Shown here piece after piece: positions 1-7,706 of a stretch of 10,383 nt of DNA. Both the position numbers and the translations under genes were made by a program. Source of the DNA: Halorhodospira sp. (GTDB lineage: Bacteria; Pseudomonadota; Gammaproteobacteria; Nitrococcales; Halorhodospiraceae); contig SKYL01000256.1 of assembly GCA_007127935.1 (NCBI GenBank), positions 1 to 10,383 of the forward strand, read 5' to 3'. Under the pieces are notes generated by a model. The model did not search any database. It saw only the letters and a program-made list of their open reading frames with translations, and was not told where the DNA came from. Position 1 is the first letter of the stretch. The number at the start of each line of letters is the position of its first letter.

Positions 1-752
<752 letters not shown>

Positions 753-756
<4 letters not shown>

Positions 757-1232
757 GCGGCCCAGTGGTGGAGGTGCAGGACGCCTCGGGCGGCGGGGGA
801 GGACCGGACGCCGCCGATGTGGAGACGTGGGTGGCGGCGGCGTTGGACGGCCGCCGCGACGGCGGCGAGATGACGGTGCGTATCGTCGACGAGGATGAGG
901 GGCGCCGGCTTAATCGCGACTACCGCGGCTACGACCGGGCCACCAACGTGCTCGCCTTTCCCTTTGAGTCGCCGCCGGGGATCGAGCCGTTGCCGTATCT
1001 GGGTGACTTGGTCCTGTGCGCCCCGGTGGTGGCGCGGGAGGCGCGGGAGCAGGGCAAAGCAGTGCGCGCCCATTGGGCGCACCTGGTGGTTCACGGTACG
1101 CTGCACCTGTTGGGATACGATCACATCGACGAGGAGGAGGCCGTTCGCATGGAGGCCGAGGAGTGCCGGATTCTCGCCCGCTTGGGGGTTCCCGATCCGT
1201 ACGCGGACGAGCCGGGGGGCGGCCATGGATGA
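753..1232 (+). CDS. ybeY: Endoribonuclease YbeY (16S rRNA maturation)
   Basis: YbeY is a single-domain metal-dependent endoribonuclease (UPF0054) needed for 16S rRNA 3'-end maturation and late 30S quality control. The 159-residue product aligns along its whole length with the 155-residue E. coli protein. The metal-binding motif HGTLHLLGYDH supplies His114, His118 and His124. The conserved YRG and TNVLAFPFE segments and the DPY near the C-terminus are also present. The GTG start at 753 overlaps the ybeZ stop (GTGA). It was chosen because the product then begins MSGPVVEVQDA, colinear with E. coli MSQVILDLQLA. The frame remains open far upstream (from 204), but that part is an out-of-frame shadow of ybeZ. 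A purine-rich AAGGGG and a GGAGG lie just upstream. A Gly-rich stretch (residues 13-17) is a small local insertion. Confidence 0.96.
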
Positions 1233-2103
1233 TGCCGATCCCCACCCGGAGCCGGCGGAGGGGCGGCGGAGTCAGAGTTGGCGGGATCGCCTCGGGCGGC
1301 TGCTGACCCAGGGGGAGCCCCGTTCCCGGGAAGAGTTGCTGGAGCAACTGCGGTCCGCCGAGACTCAGGGGCTGCTCGATCCCGACAGTCTGGCCATGAT
1401 CGAGGGGGTGCTCCAGGTCTCGGAGTTGCAGGCCCGGGACATCATGATCCCCCGTTCCCAAGTGACCACCCTGGACCGGGACGCCGAGCCGCGGGAAATG
1501 CTGCCCACCATCATCGGCACCGCCTTCTCCCGTTTTCCGGTGACCGGCGAGACCAAGGACGATGTCATCGGTATCCTCCTGGCCAAGGACATGCTCCGGC
1601 TTTTCTGGGAGAAGGGGGATGAGTTCAGGATCCGGGAGATTCTCCGGCCGGTGCTCTTCATCCCGGAGAGCAAGCGTCTGGATGCGCTGCTCAAGCAGTT
1701 CCGGGAGAGCCGCAACCACATGTCGGTGGTGGTGGACGAGTACGGGGGGTTGGCCGGTATCGTCACCATCGAGGACGTGATCGAACAAATTGTCGGGGAG
1801 ATCGACGATGAGCACGACTTCGACGAGGACGCGCCGATCCTGGCACGAGCCGACGGGACGTGGATCGTCAAGGCGGTGGCCGGGTTGGACGATTTCAACG
1901 AGATCTTCGGTGTTTCGCTCAACGGCGACGGGCTCGACACCGTGGGCGGCGTGGTGGCGCGGCGGTTCGGCCGGGTGCCGCGGCGGGGCGAGCGGATCTT
2001 CCACGCCGGTTTCGAGTTCCGGGTGCTGCGGGCCGACAGCCGCCGGATTCATCTGTTGCGGGTGACCCCGGTGGGGAAAGAGGGGCCGGGTGACCACGAC
2101 TGA
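1225..2103 (+). CDS. corC: CBS-domain protein CorC/YbeX
   Basis: This is a CorC/HlyC-type cytoplasmic protein linked to Mg2+/Co2+ efflux in enterics and, as YbeX, to ribosome homeostasis together with YbeY. The 292 residues equal the E. coli length. After a polar N-terminal arm (1-55), residues 72-130 form the first CBS domain (RDIMIPRSQV...SRFPVTGE...GILLAKD). Residues 137-195 form the second (PESKRLDALLKQFR...VVVDEYGGLAGIVTIEDVIE, then IVGEIDDE). Residues 205-280 are the CorC_HlyC transporter-associated domain (GLDTVGGVV...DSRRIHLL). There is no membrane segment, unlike the longer CorB-type relatives. The ATG start overlaps the end of ybeY by 8 bp, and the stop lies inside the first codons of lnt. 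Identification is secure. The transport role is known only for enteric homologues and is not shown by this sequence. Confidence 0.96.
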   Translation: MDDADPHPEPAEGRRSQSWRDRLGRLLTQGEPRSREELLEQLRSAETQGLLDPDSLAMIEGVLQVSELQARDIMIPRSQVTTLDRDAEPREMLPTIIGTAFSRFPVTGETKDDVIGILLAKDMLRLFWEKGDEFRIREILRPVLFIPESKRLDALLKQFRESRNHMSVVVDEYGGLAGIVTIEDVIEQIVGEIDDEHDFDEDAPILARADGTWIVKAVAGLDDFNEIFGVSLNGDGLDTVGGVVARRFGRVPRRGERIFHAGFEFRVLRADSRRIHLLRVTPVGKEGPGDHD

Positions 2104-3664
2104 GGCGAGGCGTGGGACGGTGGGCGGCGCGGAAACCGGTGGCGGCACCCCCCGGTGGGCCGCCCGTTTCAGTATCACCCTGGCATTGTTGGCCGGGGCC
2201 GCGCTGCCGTTTGCCTTCTCTCCCTTCGATATCGCGCCGTTGGCGGTGATCGCACCGGCGGTGCTCTTCTTGATCTGGGCCACGGCGCCCCGGCGGCGGG
2301 CCCTCCAAGCCGCCTACGCCTTCGGGGTCGGCTATTTCGGCGTCGGCGTCTCGTGGGTCTTCGTCAGCATCCACGAGTACGGCGGCAGCGGCCCGGTGCT
2401 TTCCGGGTTGGTGACGGTGGGCTTTGTCCTCTTGCTGGCCGCCTTCCCCTTGCTGGCGGCGGCGTCGGCGCTGTGGCTCACCCGGCGGGCGGCGGTGCCG
2501 GCCGGCGGGGCGGTGGGCTGTCTGGTGGTCTTCCCCGCCGTGTGGGTTCTGGCGGAGTGGGTCCGCAGTTGGTTGTTCACCGGTTTTCCGTGGATTTTGC
2601 TCGGTTACGCGGCGTTGGATACCCCGCTTCAGGGGTTGGCGCCGGTGGTCGGGGTGTTGGGGCTTTCCGCCGTCCTGGCGTGGCTGGCCGGGGGGGTGGC
2701 GTGGGTGGTGCTGCGCCCCGGCCGGCGGCGGGGCGGGGTGTTGGCCGCGGCGGCGGTGGGGTTGCTCGCGGCTTCGGTGGCGGCCGACCGGCCCTGGGGG
2801 GAGGTGGACGGAGATCCGGTGGTCACCGCCGTGATCCAGGGCAATGTGCCCCAGGACGTCAAGTGGTTGCCGCAGTACCGGGATGCAGTCCGGGCGCGGT
2901 ATTTCGGGTTGACCCGGGAGCGGCTGGGGGCCGAGCTGATCGTCTGGCCCGAGACTGCCATTCCGGAGCTCTTTCACCGGAGCGCCGGCGAGTTTCTGGA
3001 GCCGGTGGCGGCCATGGTCCGCGCCGCCGGTGGGACGCTGGTCTCCGGGGTACCGTACGGCGAGCCGGGGGCCGGTCCGATGCACAACAGCATCGTGGCC
3101 TTCAACGAGTCGCCGGCCTTTTACCATAAGCGCCACTTGGTGCCATACGGCGAGTACGTTCCCCTCCGCGATCTCTTCGGCCGCCGCCTCGACTTCCTCG
3201 GTGCCCCGATGGCGGACTACACCCCGGGACCGCGGCCCCAGCCATTGCCGGCGGGGGGGTATGTATTGGGCGCCACCGTTTGCTACGAAGTGGCGTATCC
3301 ACGGGCCGTAGCGGCGGCGTTGCCCGAGGCGCAGCTATTGGTCAATGTCAGTAACGACGCGTGGTTCGGGGACTCGCTGGCGCCCCACCAGCATTTGCAG
3401 AAGGCGCGGATGCGCGCGGTGGAGACGCGGCGTTGGATGGTCCGCTCCACCAATACCGGGATCTCGGCCGTCATCGACCATCGCGGACGGGTTCGTGAGC
3501 GGGCTCCTCAGTTTGAGGCAACGACCCTGTTGGCGTCGGTGGAGCCGCGTTCCGGTGCCACGCCTTATGTGGTGTTGGGAGATATGCCGGTGTTGGCGGC
3601 GGCCGGCCTGGGCATCGTGGCGGTCTTCCTGCCGGGGTGGCGGCGGCGCGGCGCCGCCGGGTAG
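2090..3664 (+). CDS. lnt: Apolipoprotein N-acyltransferase Lnt
   Basis: Lnt is the inner-membrane enzyme that adds the third acyl chain to the N-terminal cysteine of lipoproteins, using phospholipid as donor, before Lol sorting. The product has 524 residues (E. coli 512). The first ~235 residues hold hydrophobic membrane segments at roughly 28-43, 47-66, 76-95, 103-130, 142-163, 182-209 and 215-232. The periplasmic carbon-nitrogen hydrolase (nitrilase) domain follows at about 243-485, with a last membrane segment at 499-516. The catalytic triad is visible: Glu288 in VWPETAIPE, Lys347 in FYHKRHLVPYGEYVP and Cys398 in GATVCYEVAYP. The GTG at 2090 overlaps corC by 14 bp and has a good ribosome site (AAAGAGG ending six to seven bases upstream). 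This start gives a hydrophilic 22-residue lead-in. Downstream, lnt converges on the HAD gene with only 11 bp between stops. Confidence 0.97.
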   Translation: MTTTEARRGTVGGAETGGGTPRWAARFSITLALLAGAALPFAFSPFDIAPLAVIAPAVLFLIWATAPRRRALQAAYAFGVGYFGVGVSWVFVSIHEYGGSGPVLSGLVTVGFVLLLAAFPLLAAASALWLTRRAAVPAGGAVGCLVVFPAVWVLAEWVRSWLFTGFPWILLGYAALDTPLQGLAPVVGVLGLSAVLAWLAGGVAWVVLRPGRRRGGVLAAAAVGLLAASVAADRPWGEVDGDPVVTAVIQGNVPQDVKWLPQYRDAVRARYFGLTRERLGAELIVWPETAIPELFHRSAGEFLEPVAAMVRAAGGTLVSGVPYGEPGAGPMHNSIVAFNESPAFYHKRHLVPYGEYVPLRDLFGRRLDFLGAPMADYTPGPRPQPLPAGGYVLGATVCYEVAYPRAVAAALPEAQLLVNVSNDAWFGDSLAPHQHLQKARMRAVETRRWMVRSTNTGISAVIDHRGRVRERAPQFEATTLLASVEPRSGATPYVVLGDMPVLAAAGLGIVAVFLPGWRRRGAAG

Positions 3665-3675
3665 CCGGGCGACCA

Positions 3676-4338
3676 CTACCGCGAGTCGCGGAGGGAGATC
3701 ACCGGCCAGCCGCGGGCCTCCGCCTCACGGCGCAGTTCGTCGTCGGGGTCCACGGCCACCGGGTGCTCCACCTGGCGCAGCAGCGGTAGATCGTTGAGGG
3801 AGTCGCTGTAGAACCACCGCTCCCGGTCGTCGAGTCCCTCGTCCCGGAGCCAACGTCCCACGGCCGTCACCTTGCCTTCCTGGAAGGTGGGGGTGCCGGT
3901 GTGACGCCCGGTATAGTGGCCGCCCCGGCGCTCCGGTTCGGTGGCCAGGAGGGTCTCGATGCCCAGGCGGTAGACGATCGGCTCGGTGATGAAGCGGTTG
4001 GTGGCAGTGACCACGGCGAGCCGATGCCCCCGTTCCCGGTGCGTCCGGATTAGATCGAGGGCCGCCTCCAGGATCAACGGCTCGATCCACTCCCGGATGA
4101 ACGCCTCGCGCCATCGCAGGAGTTGTTCTTCGTCGTGCTCGGCCAGCGGGCGCAGGGCGAAGGCGAGGAAGGCGTCGATATCCAGGGTGCCCGCCACGTA
4201 CTGTTGATAGAAGCGCTCGTTCTCGGCGGCGAAGGTTTCGGCGTCCACCGCGCCCACCTCCACCAGATAATCGCCCCAGAGCCGGTCGCTGTCGCCGGCG
4301 ATCAGGGTGTTGTCCAGGTCGAACAGCGCCACTTGCAT
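3676..4338 (-). CDS. HAD-superfamily subfamily IB phosphatase (SerB-like)
   Basis: This is a probable cytoplasmic phosphatase of the haloacid dehalogenase superfamily, subfamily IB. The substrate cannot be told from sequence. It carries all four motifs: I FDLDNTL with nucleophile Asp7 and Asp9; II VVTATN with Thr111; III Lys156 in QEGKVTAV; IV YSDSLNDLPLL with Asp179 and Asp183. A helical cap follows motif I (about 15-95). A homologous HAD gene sits beside rppH and ptsP in Pseudomonas, so the neighbourhood is conserved; here it is divergent from rppH. I chose the ATG at 4338 (220 residues) because the product then starts MQVALFDLDN as relatives do, with GGAG about seven bases upstream. Alternatives are the adjacent ATG at 4341 and a GTG at 4362 (228 residues), the latter with its own AAAGGA. 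It is not a convincing SerB, whose family proteins usually carry extra N-terminal sequence. Confidence 0.9.
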   Translation of the reverse strand: MQVALFDLDNTLIAGDSDRLWGDYLVEVGAVDAETFAAENERFYQQYVAGTLDIDAFLAFALRPLAEHDEEQLLRWREAFIREWIEPLILEAALDLIRTHRERGHRLAVVTATNRFITEPIVYRLGIETLLATEPERRGGHYTGRHTGTPTFQEGKVTAVGRWLRDEGLDDRERWFYSDSLNDLPLLRQVEHPVAVDPDDELRREAEARGWPVISLRDSR

Positions 4339-4385
4339 CATCACTCTCCCGGTCGCGGTCACAGTCGTCCTTTCATGAGGGGGGT

Positions 4386-4413
4386 ATTATAAAGGTAACG
4401 CTCTGATTGAGAA
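4386..4413 (-). promoter_or_regulatory. Promoter of the HAD phosphatase gene
   Basis: On the minus strand, a perfect TATAAT -10 (4391-4386) is preceded at 16 bp by TTCTCA (4413-4408), four of six matches to the -35. Transcription would start near 4379, about 40 bases before the chosen ATG. This is the best-matching -10 in the window. Confidence 0.55.
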
Positions 4414-4445
4414 GCAGGTTGATCGTAGGGGAGGGGCGATCCGGA

Positions 4446-4475
4446 TTGTCGCCGATACCCCGGATATGGAACAAT
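4446..4475 (+). promoter_or_regulatory. Possible rppH-ptsP promoter
   Basis: TTGTCG (4446-4451) and AACAAT (4470-4475) each match four of six consensus positions at 18 bp spacing. They lie upstream of the rppH start at 4508 and diverge from the HAD promoter. Placement is sensible but the match is modest. Confidence 0.3.
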
Positions 4476-4507
4476 GCGGTGGGATCACATGGGAGGGGGT
4501 GGGCCGA

Positions 4508-5047
4508 ATGGTCGATGCTGACGGGTTTAGGCCCAATGTCGGGATCATCCTCGCCAACCGGGATGGCCGAGTGCTGTGGGCGCGCCGTGTCGGCCAAAAC
4601 GCGTGGCAGTTCCCCCAGGGCGGCATCGAGCCGGATGAGTCTCCGCTGGAGGCGCTCTACCGCGAGTTGGGCGAGGAGGTGGGCCTCTCGTCCACCGATG
4701 TGGAGGTGGTGGGGGCGACCCGCCGCTGGCTGCGTTACAGACTGCCGCGCCACATGCTCCGGCGCCGGGGCGGTCGGTGCATCGGGCAGAAGCAGATCTG
4801 GTTTCTGTTGCGGTTGTTGGCCGAGGATGCGCATGTTCGGTTGGACGCCTGTCCCAACCCGGAGTTCGATCACTGGCGTTGGGTCGACTACTGGCGTCCG
4901 GCGCGGGAGGTTATATTCTTTAAGCGGCGCGTCTACCGCCAAGCCCTGCAGGAGTTGTCGGGATTTCTCAACAACGATCTCAACCATCCGGAACCGCCCA
5001 TGATCGGTGAGGCGATCCCCCCAGCCGTCCGCCGGCCGTTGCGGTAA
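4508..5047 (+). CDS. rppH: RNA 5'-pyrophosphohydrolase RppH (NudH)
   Basis: RppH is a cytoplasmic Nudix hydrolase that removes pyrophosphate from the 5' triphosphate end of mRNA and so starts RNase E-dependent decay. It also acts on dinucleoside polyphosphates. The 179-residue product is close to E. coli RppH (176). The Nudix box is perfect at residues 38-60 (G-x5-E-x7-REL-x-EE-x-G-L). RPNVGIILANR near the N-terminus, WQFPQGGIEP, RRWLRYRLP, CIGQKQIWFLL and the FKR-VY segment near residue 140 are family signatures. The start at 4508 gives MVDADGFRPNVG, matching MIDDDGYRPNVG of E. coli, with a GGAGG/GGGG-rich stretch upstream. An in-frame ATG at 4466 would add 14 residues without homology. A polar tail (160-179) follows the fold. 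ptsP begins 9 bp after the stop, the same rppH-ptsP pairing as in E. coli. Confidence 0.96.
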   Translation: MVDADGFRPNVGIILANRDGRVLWARRVGQNAWQFPQGGIEPDESPLEALYRELGEEVGLSSTDVEVVGATRRWLRYRLPRHMLRRRGGRCIGQKQIWFLLRLLAEDAHVRLDACPNPEFDHWRWVDYWRPAREVIFFKRRVYRQALQELSGFLNNDLNHPEPPMIGEAIPPAVRRPLR

Positions 5048-5056
5048 GGGTCGGCC

Positions 5057-7324
5057 ATGCTCGAAACCCTTCACCGCGTCTCCCGCGAAGTCAATGAAGC
5101 CCCGGGGTTGCCCGACGCGTTGCGCATCATTGTCGATCGCGTTGCCGATGCCATGGCGGTGGATGTCTGCTCGGTCTATCTCCTCGATCCCGAGACCGGC
5201 GATTTTGTCTTGATGGACACCCGCGGCCTCTACCCCGAGTCGGTGGGGCAGGTGCGCCTGCGGCCCTCCGAGGGCTTGGTGGGCCTAGTGGCGGAGCGGG
5301 AAGAGCCCATCAACTTGGAGAATGCGCCTCAGCATCCCCGCTTCCGCTACTTCCCGGAGACGGGCGAGGAACGGTTCGGCTCGTTCCTCGGCGTGCCCAT
5401 CATCCACTACCGGCATGTGCTGGGGATCCTGGTGGTCCAGCAGCGGGACCAGCGCCGCTTCGAGGAAGAAGAGGTGGCGTTCTTGGTGACGTTGGCGGCG
5501 CAGTTGGCGGGCGCCATTGCCCACGCGCGCGCCAGCGGGGGGATCGACGGGCTGGACAGCGGCGCGGTGGTGGAAGGCGGGCGGGCGCTCACCGGTCTTC
5601 CCGGATCGCCGGGGGTGGCGGTGGGGACCGCGGTGGTCTCCTATGCTCATGCCGACCTCGACGCCGTCCCCGATCGTGAGCCGGTCGACATTGCCGAAGA
5701 GGTCAGAGCGTTCCGGGAGGCGGTGGAGGCCGTCAAGAGGAAGTTCAGGGAGTTGGGCGGCCGGTTGGCGGGGGCGGTCTCTCCGGATGAGCAGATGCTC
5801 TTTGACGTCTACCTCCGGATGCTGGAGGGGGACAGTCTGGTCCGCGAGACGGTCGAGCGGATCGAAGCCGGAAACTGGGCGCCGGGCGCGCTCAGGCAGG
5901 TTATTGCCGAGCATGTGCGGGTCTTCGAGGCAATGGATGACCCCTATCTGCGGGAGCGGGCCAGCGATATCCGCGACCTGGGGCGGCGCATCCTGAGCCG
6001 GTTGCGGGAAGAGCCGGGGCGCAAGCGGGAGATCCCGCAACACGCGGTGCTGATCGGCAAGGAGGTCAGCGCCGCTCAGTTGGCCGAGGTGCCCCGGGAC
6101 CGGTTGGTGGGGGTTGTCTCGGCCACCGGGTCGCGGAACTCTCATGTGGCGATCCTGGCCCGTGCCCTGGGGGTGCCGGCGGTCATGGGGGTCGATGACT
6201 TGCGGACCCGGCAGCTGGATGGCCGGGAGGTGATCGTCGACGGTTACTCCGGCCGCTTCTATGTGGAGCCGTCACCGACGGTGAAGCAAGAATACCGGCG
6301 GTTGATGCGGGACGAGAAGGAGTTCTCCGAGGGGTTGCAGGTCTTGCGGGACAAACCGGCGGTGACCCCCGACGGACGCCGGGTGGGACTCTATGCCAAT
6401 ACCGGTTTAATCTCCGATATTAACCTCTCGCTGGCCGCCGGCTGTGATGGGATCGGATTGCACCGCACCGAATTTCCGTTCTTGATCCGCGACCGTTTCC
6501 CCGGCGAGGAAGAGCAAGCGGTGCTGTACCGCAAAGTGTTGGAGCAGTTCAATCCCCGGCCGGCGGTGCTGCGGACGCTGGATGTCGGCGGTGACAAGTC
6601 CCTGGCCTACTTCCCGGTACAGGAAGAGAATCCGTTTTTGGGGTGGCGAGGGATCCGGCTCACCCTGGACCACCCGGAGATCTTTCTTACCCAGTTGCGG
6701 GCCATGTTGCGTGCCAATGTCGGCCTGAATAACCTCCATGTGTTGCTGCCGATGGTCAGCCGGCTGCAGGAATTGGAAGATGCCCGGCGACTCTTGGCCC
6801 GAGCCCGTGAAGAGTTGGCGGAGGACGGGGTGGAGACGGCGATGCCGCCCCTCGGAATCATGGTGGAGGTCCCGGCCACCGTCTACCAGATCGATCACTA
6901 TTGTCGGCGGGCCGACTTCCTCTCCGTGGGGACCAACGACCTGACGCAGTACCTCTTGGCGGTGGACCGGAACAACAGCCAAGTGGCCAACCTGTACGAC
7001 GAAATGCACCCATCGGTGCTGCGCGCGATTCAGGAGATCGTGCTGGCTGGACGCCGGCACGGGCGGCGGGTGACCGTCTGCGGCGGTATGGCCGGTGACC
7101 CGGCGGGAGCCATCTTCCTGATGGGAATGGGGGTGGACGGCCTGTCCATGAGCGTTTCCAGTCTGTTGCGCATTAAGTGGGTGGTGCGCTGTATTCCGGC
7201 CGCGCGGGCGGAGGCGTTGGCGTCCCGGGCGTTGGAGATGGAGTCGCCGGAGGAGGTGCGGGCGCTGTTCCACTCGGTCCTGGATGAGTACGAACTCGGT
7301 GGGTTGATCCGGGCCGGGAAGTGA
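5057..7324 (+). CDS. ptsP: PtsP, GAF-containing Enzyme I of the nitrogen phosphotransferase system
   Basis: PtsP (EI-Ntr) takes phosphate from PEP and passes it to NPr (PtsO) and then EIIA-Ntr (PtsN), a regulatory relay rather than a sugar transporter. The 755 residues compare with 748 in E. coli. The GAF sensor domain is at about 17-155 (CSVYLLD, GLVGLVAE, FLGVPII, GILVVQQR). The PEP-utiliser N-terminal and His-phosphorylation parts cover ~178-405, with the phospho-acceptor His363 in NSHVAILARALG. The PEP-binding barrel covers ~430-735, with Arg470, Arg506, Glu604, Asn627, Asp628, Arg638 and the proton-donor Cys675. The PEP-utiliser signature FLSVGTNDLTQYLLAVDR is intact. Oddity: the motif after the active cysteine reads CGGMAGD where CGE-x-AGD is usual. 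The start ATG lies 9 bp after rppH, with an AAGGG upstream. ptsO and ptsN are not in this window. Confidence 0.97.
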   Translation: MLETLHRVSREVNEAPGLPDALRIIVDRVADAMAVDVCSVYLLDPETGDFVLMDTRGLYPESVGQVRLRPSEGLVGLVAEREEPINLENAPQHPRFRYFPETGEERFGSFLGVPIIHYRHVLGILVVQQRDQRRFEEEEVAFLVTLAAQLAGAIAHARASGGIDGLDSGAVVEGGRALTGLPGSPGVAVGTAVVSYAHADLDAVPDREPVDIAEEVRAFREAVEAVKRKFRELGGRLAGAVSPDEQMLFDVYLRMLEGDSLVRETVERIEAGNWAPGALRQVIAEHVRVFEAMDDPYLRERASDIRDLGRRILSRLREEPGRKREIPQHAVLIGKEVSAAQLAEVPRDRLVGVVSATGSRNSHVAILARALGVPAVMGVDDLRTRQLDGREVIVDGYSGRFYVEPSPTVKQEYRRLMRDEKEFSEGLQVLRDKPAVTPDGRRVGLYANTGLISDINLSLAAGCDGIGLHRTEFPFLIRDRFPGEEEQAVLYRKVLEQFNPRPAVLRTLDVGGDKSLAYFPVQEENPFLGWRGIRLTLDHPEIFLTQLRAMLRANVGLNNLHVLLPMVSRLQELEDARRLLARAREELAEDGVETAMPPLGIMVEVPATVYQIDHYCRRADFLSVGTNDLTQYLLAVDRNNSQVANLYDEMHPSVLRAIQEIVLAGRRHGRRVTVCGGMAGDPAGAIFLMGMGVDGLSMSVSSLLRIKWVVRCIPAARAEALASRALEMESPEEVRALFHSVLDEYELGGLIRAGK

Positions 7325-7347
7325 GCGCACGGTTCCTCTTGTGGGAG

Positions 7348-7377
7348 TTGACAATAAGACGCATTTGCGATTATCTG
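7348..7377 (+). promoter_or_regulatory. Putative bfd promoter with perfect -35
   Basis: TTGACA at 7348-7353 matches the sigma-70 -35 consensus exactly. At 17-18 bp spacing lie TTATCT (7371) or TATCTG (7372), which are only weak -10 elements. Weak -10s are common at activated or repressed promoters. The region is noticeably AT-richer than its surroundings and sits between ptsP and bfd, so an iron-responsive promoter is a reasonable inference. No experimental or comparative support is available here. Confidence 0.5.
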
Positions 7378-7386
7378 GCAAAGATA
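7360..7386. repeat. Two small inverted repeats, possible bfd operator
   Basis: CGCA-TT-TGCG (7360-7369) is a perfect 4-bp inverted repeat placed inside the -35/-10 spacer. TATCT-GGCAA-AGATA (7372-7386) is a 5-bp inverted repeat over the candidate -10 and start point. Their position fits an operator. Neither resembles the 19-bp Fur consensus well. Short palindromes like these can occur by chance. Confidence 0.3.
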
Positions 7387-7403
7387 GCGAGAGGGCCGTT
7401 GCC

Positions 7404-7625
7404 ATGTACGTCTGTCTTTGCCGGGGTGTGACCGACCGCCAGATTCGGGAAGCGATTCGTAGCGGATGTGCCTCCCTGTGCGAACTCCGTTCGCAACTCA
7501 GTGTCTGTTCCGACTGCGGGAAATGTGCCGGAACCATCGAAGCGCTGCTCGCCGAGGGGGCGGGTGGAGCCGGCGTGGGCCGCGCGGTTCCGATCCAGAG
7601 CGGTGGCCCCTGTGCGGCCGGGTGA
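7404..7625 (+). CDS. bfd: Bacterioferritin-associated ferredoxin Bfd
   Basis: Bfd is a small [2Fe-2S] ferredoxin that docks on bacterioferritin and passes electrons through the heme to reduce and release stored iron. The 73-residue product equals the Pseudomonas length and is longer than E. coli Bfd (64). The cluster ligands Cys4 and Cys6 (MYVCLC) and Cys38 and Cys41 (CGKC) are all present, giving the family pattern C-x-C...C-x2-C. The helical BFD fold spans ~7-52 and is followed by a Gly/Ala-rich tail. Cys22, Cys26, Cys35 and Cys70 are additional. The ATG at 7404 is chosen because MYVCLC is the invariant start; a GAGG lies about nine bases upstream. An in-frame GTG at 7341 would add 21 residues overlapping the promoter. 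bfr follows 81 bp downstream, its functional partner. Confidence 0.95.
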   Translation: MYVCLCRGVTDRQIREAIRSGCASLCELRSQLSVCSDCGKCAGTIEALLAEGAGGAGVGRAVPIQSGGPCAAG

Positions 7626-7627
7626 CA

Positions 7628-7652
7628 AGAGGGGCGGCAAGCGCCCTTTCTT
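7628..7652 (+). terminator. Stem-loop after bfd, possible attenuator or weak terminator
   Basis: GGGCG (7632-7636) pairs with CGCCC (7642-7646) around a GCAAG loop. Wobble and A-T pairs can lengthen the stem by up to three. TTTCTT follows directly. It resembles a weak Rho-independent terminator just past the bfd stop and could lower read-through into bfr, which seems to have its own promoter. Confidence 0.4.
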
Positions 7653-7669
7653 CCGTGGTACGGCCCAAA

Positions 7670-7678
7670 TGCTACGCT
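7670..7678 (+). promoter_or_regulatory. Putative extended -10 promoter of bfr
   Basis: TGCTACGCT fits the extended -10 layout TGn-TAnnnT, with TACGCT as the hexamer. It is followed by an A-rich stretch. Transcription would begin about 22 bases before the bfr ATG. No good -35 is visible at the expected distance, which is tolerated by extended -10 promoters. This is a weak call. Confidence 0.35.
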
Positions 7679-7706
7679 TAAAAATAAAACGACCAGGAGG
7701 TCTGCG

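Noticed and set aside
910..2283. Long minus-strand open frame (457 codons) opposite ybeY, corC and lnt
   Set aside because: It is a codon-bias shadow in GC-rich DNA, lies antisense to three firmly identified genes, and its product is rich in Pro, Arg and His with no domain I recognise.
1919..3136. Minus-strand open frame of 405 codons opposite lnt
   Set aside because: It is Pro/Arg/Gly-rich with low complexity, and the plus strand here encodes a complete Lnt with its catalytic triad.
4373..5074. Minus-strand open frame opposite rppH
   Set aside because: It is antisense to a complete Nudix gene and continues into the divergent promoter region, with no recognisable domain.
7351..7377. Fur box in front of bfd
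   Set aside because: Only the ATTATC end fits; about seven of nineteen positions match the consensus in the best alignment I tried by eye.
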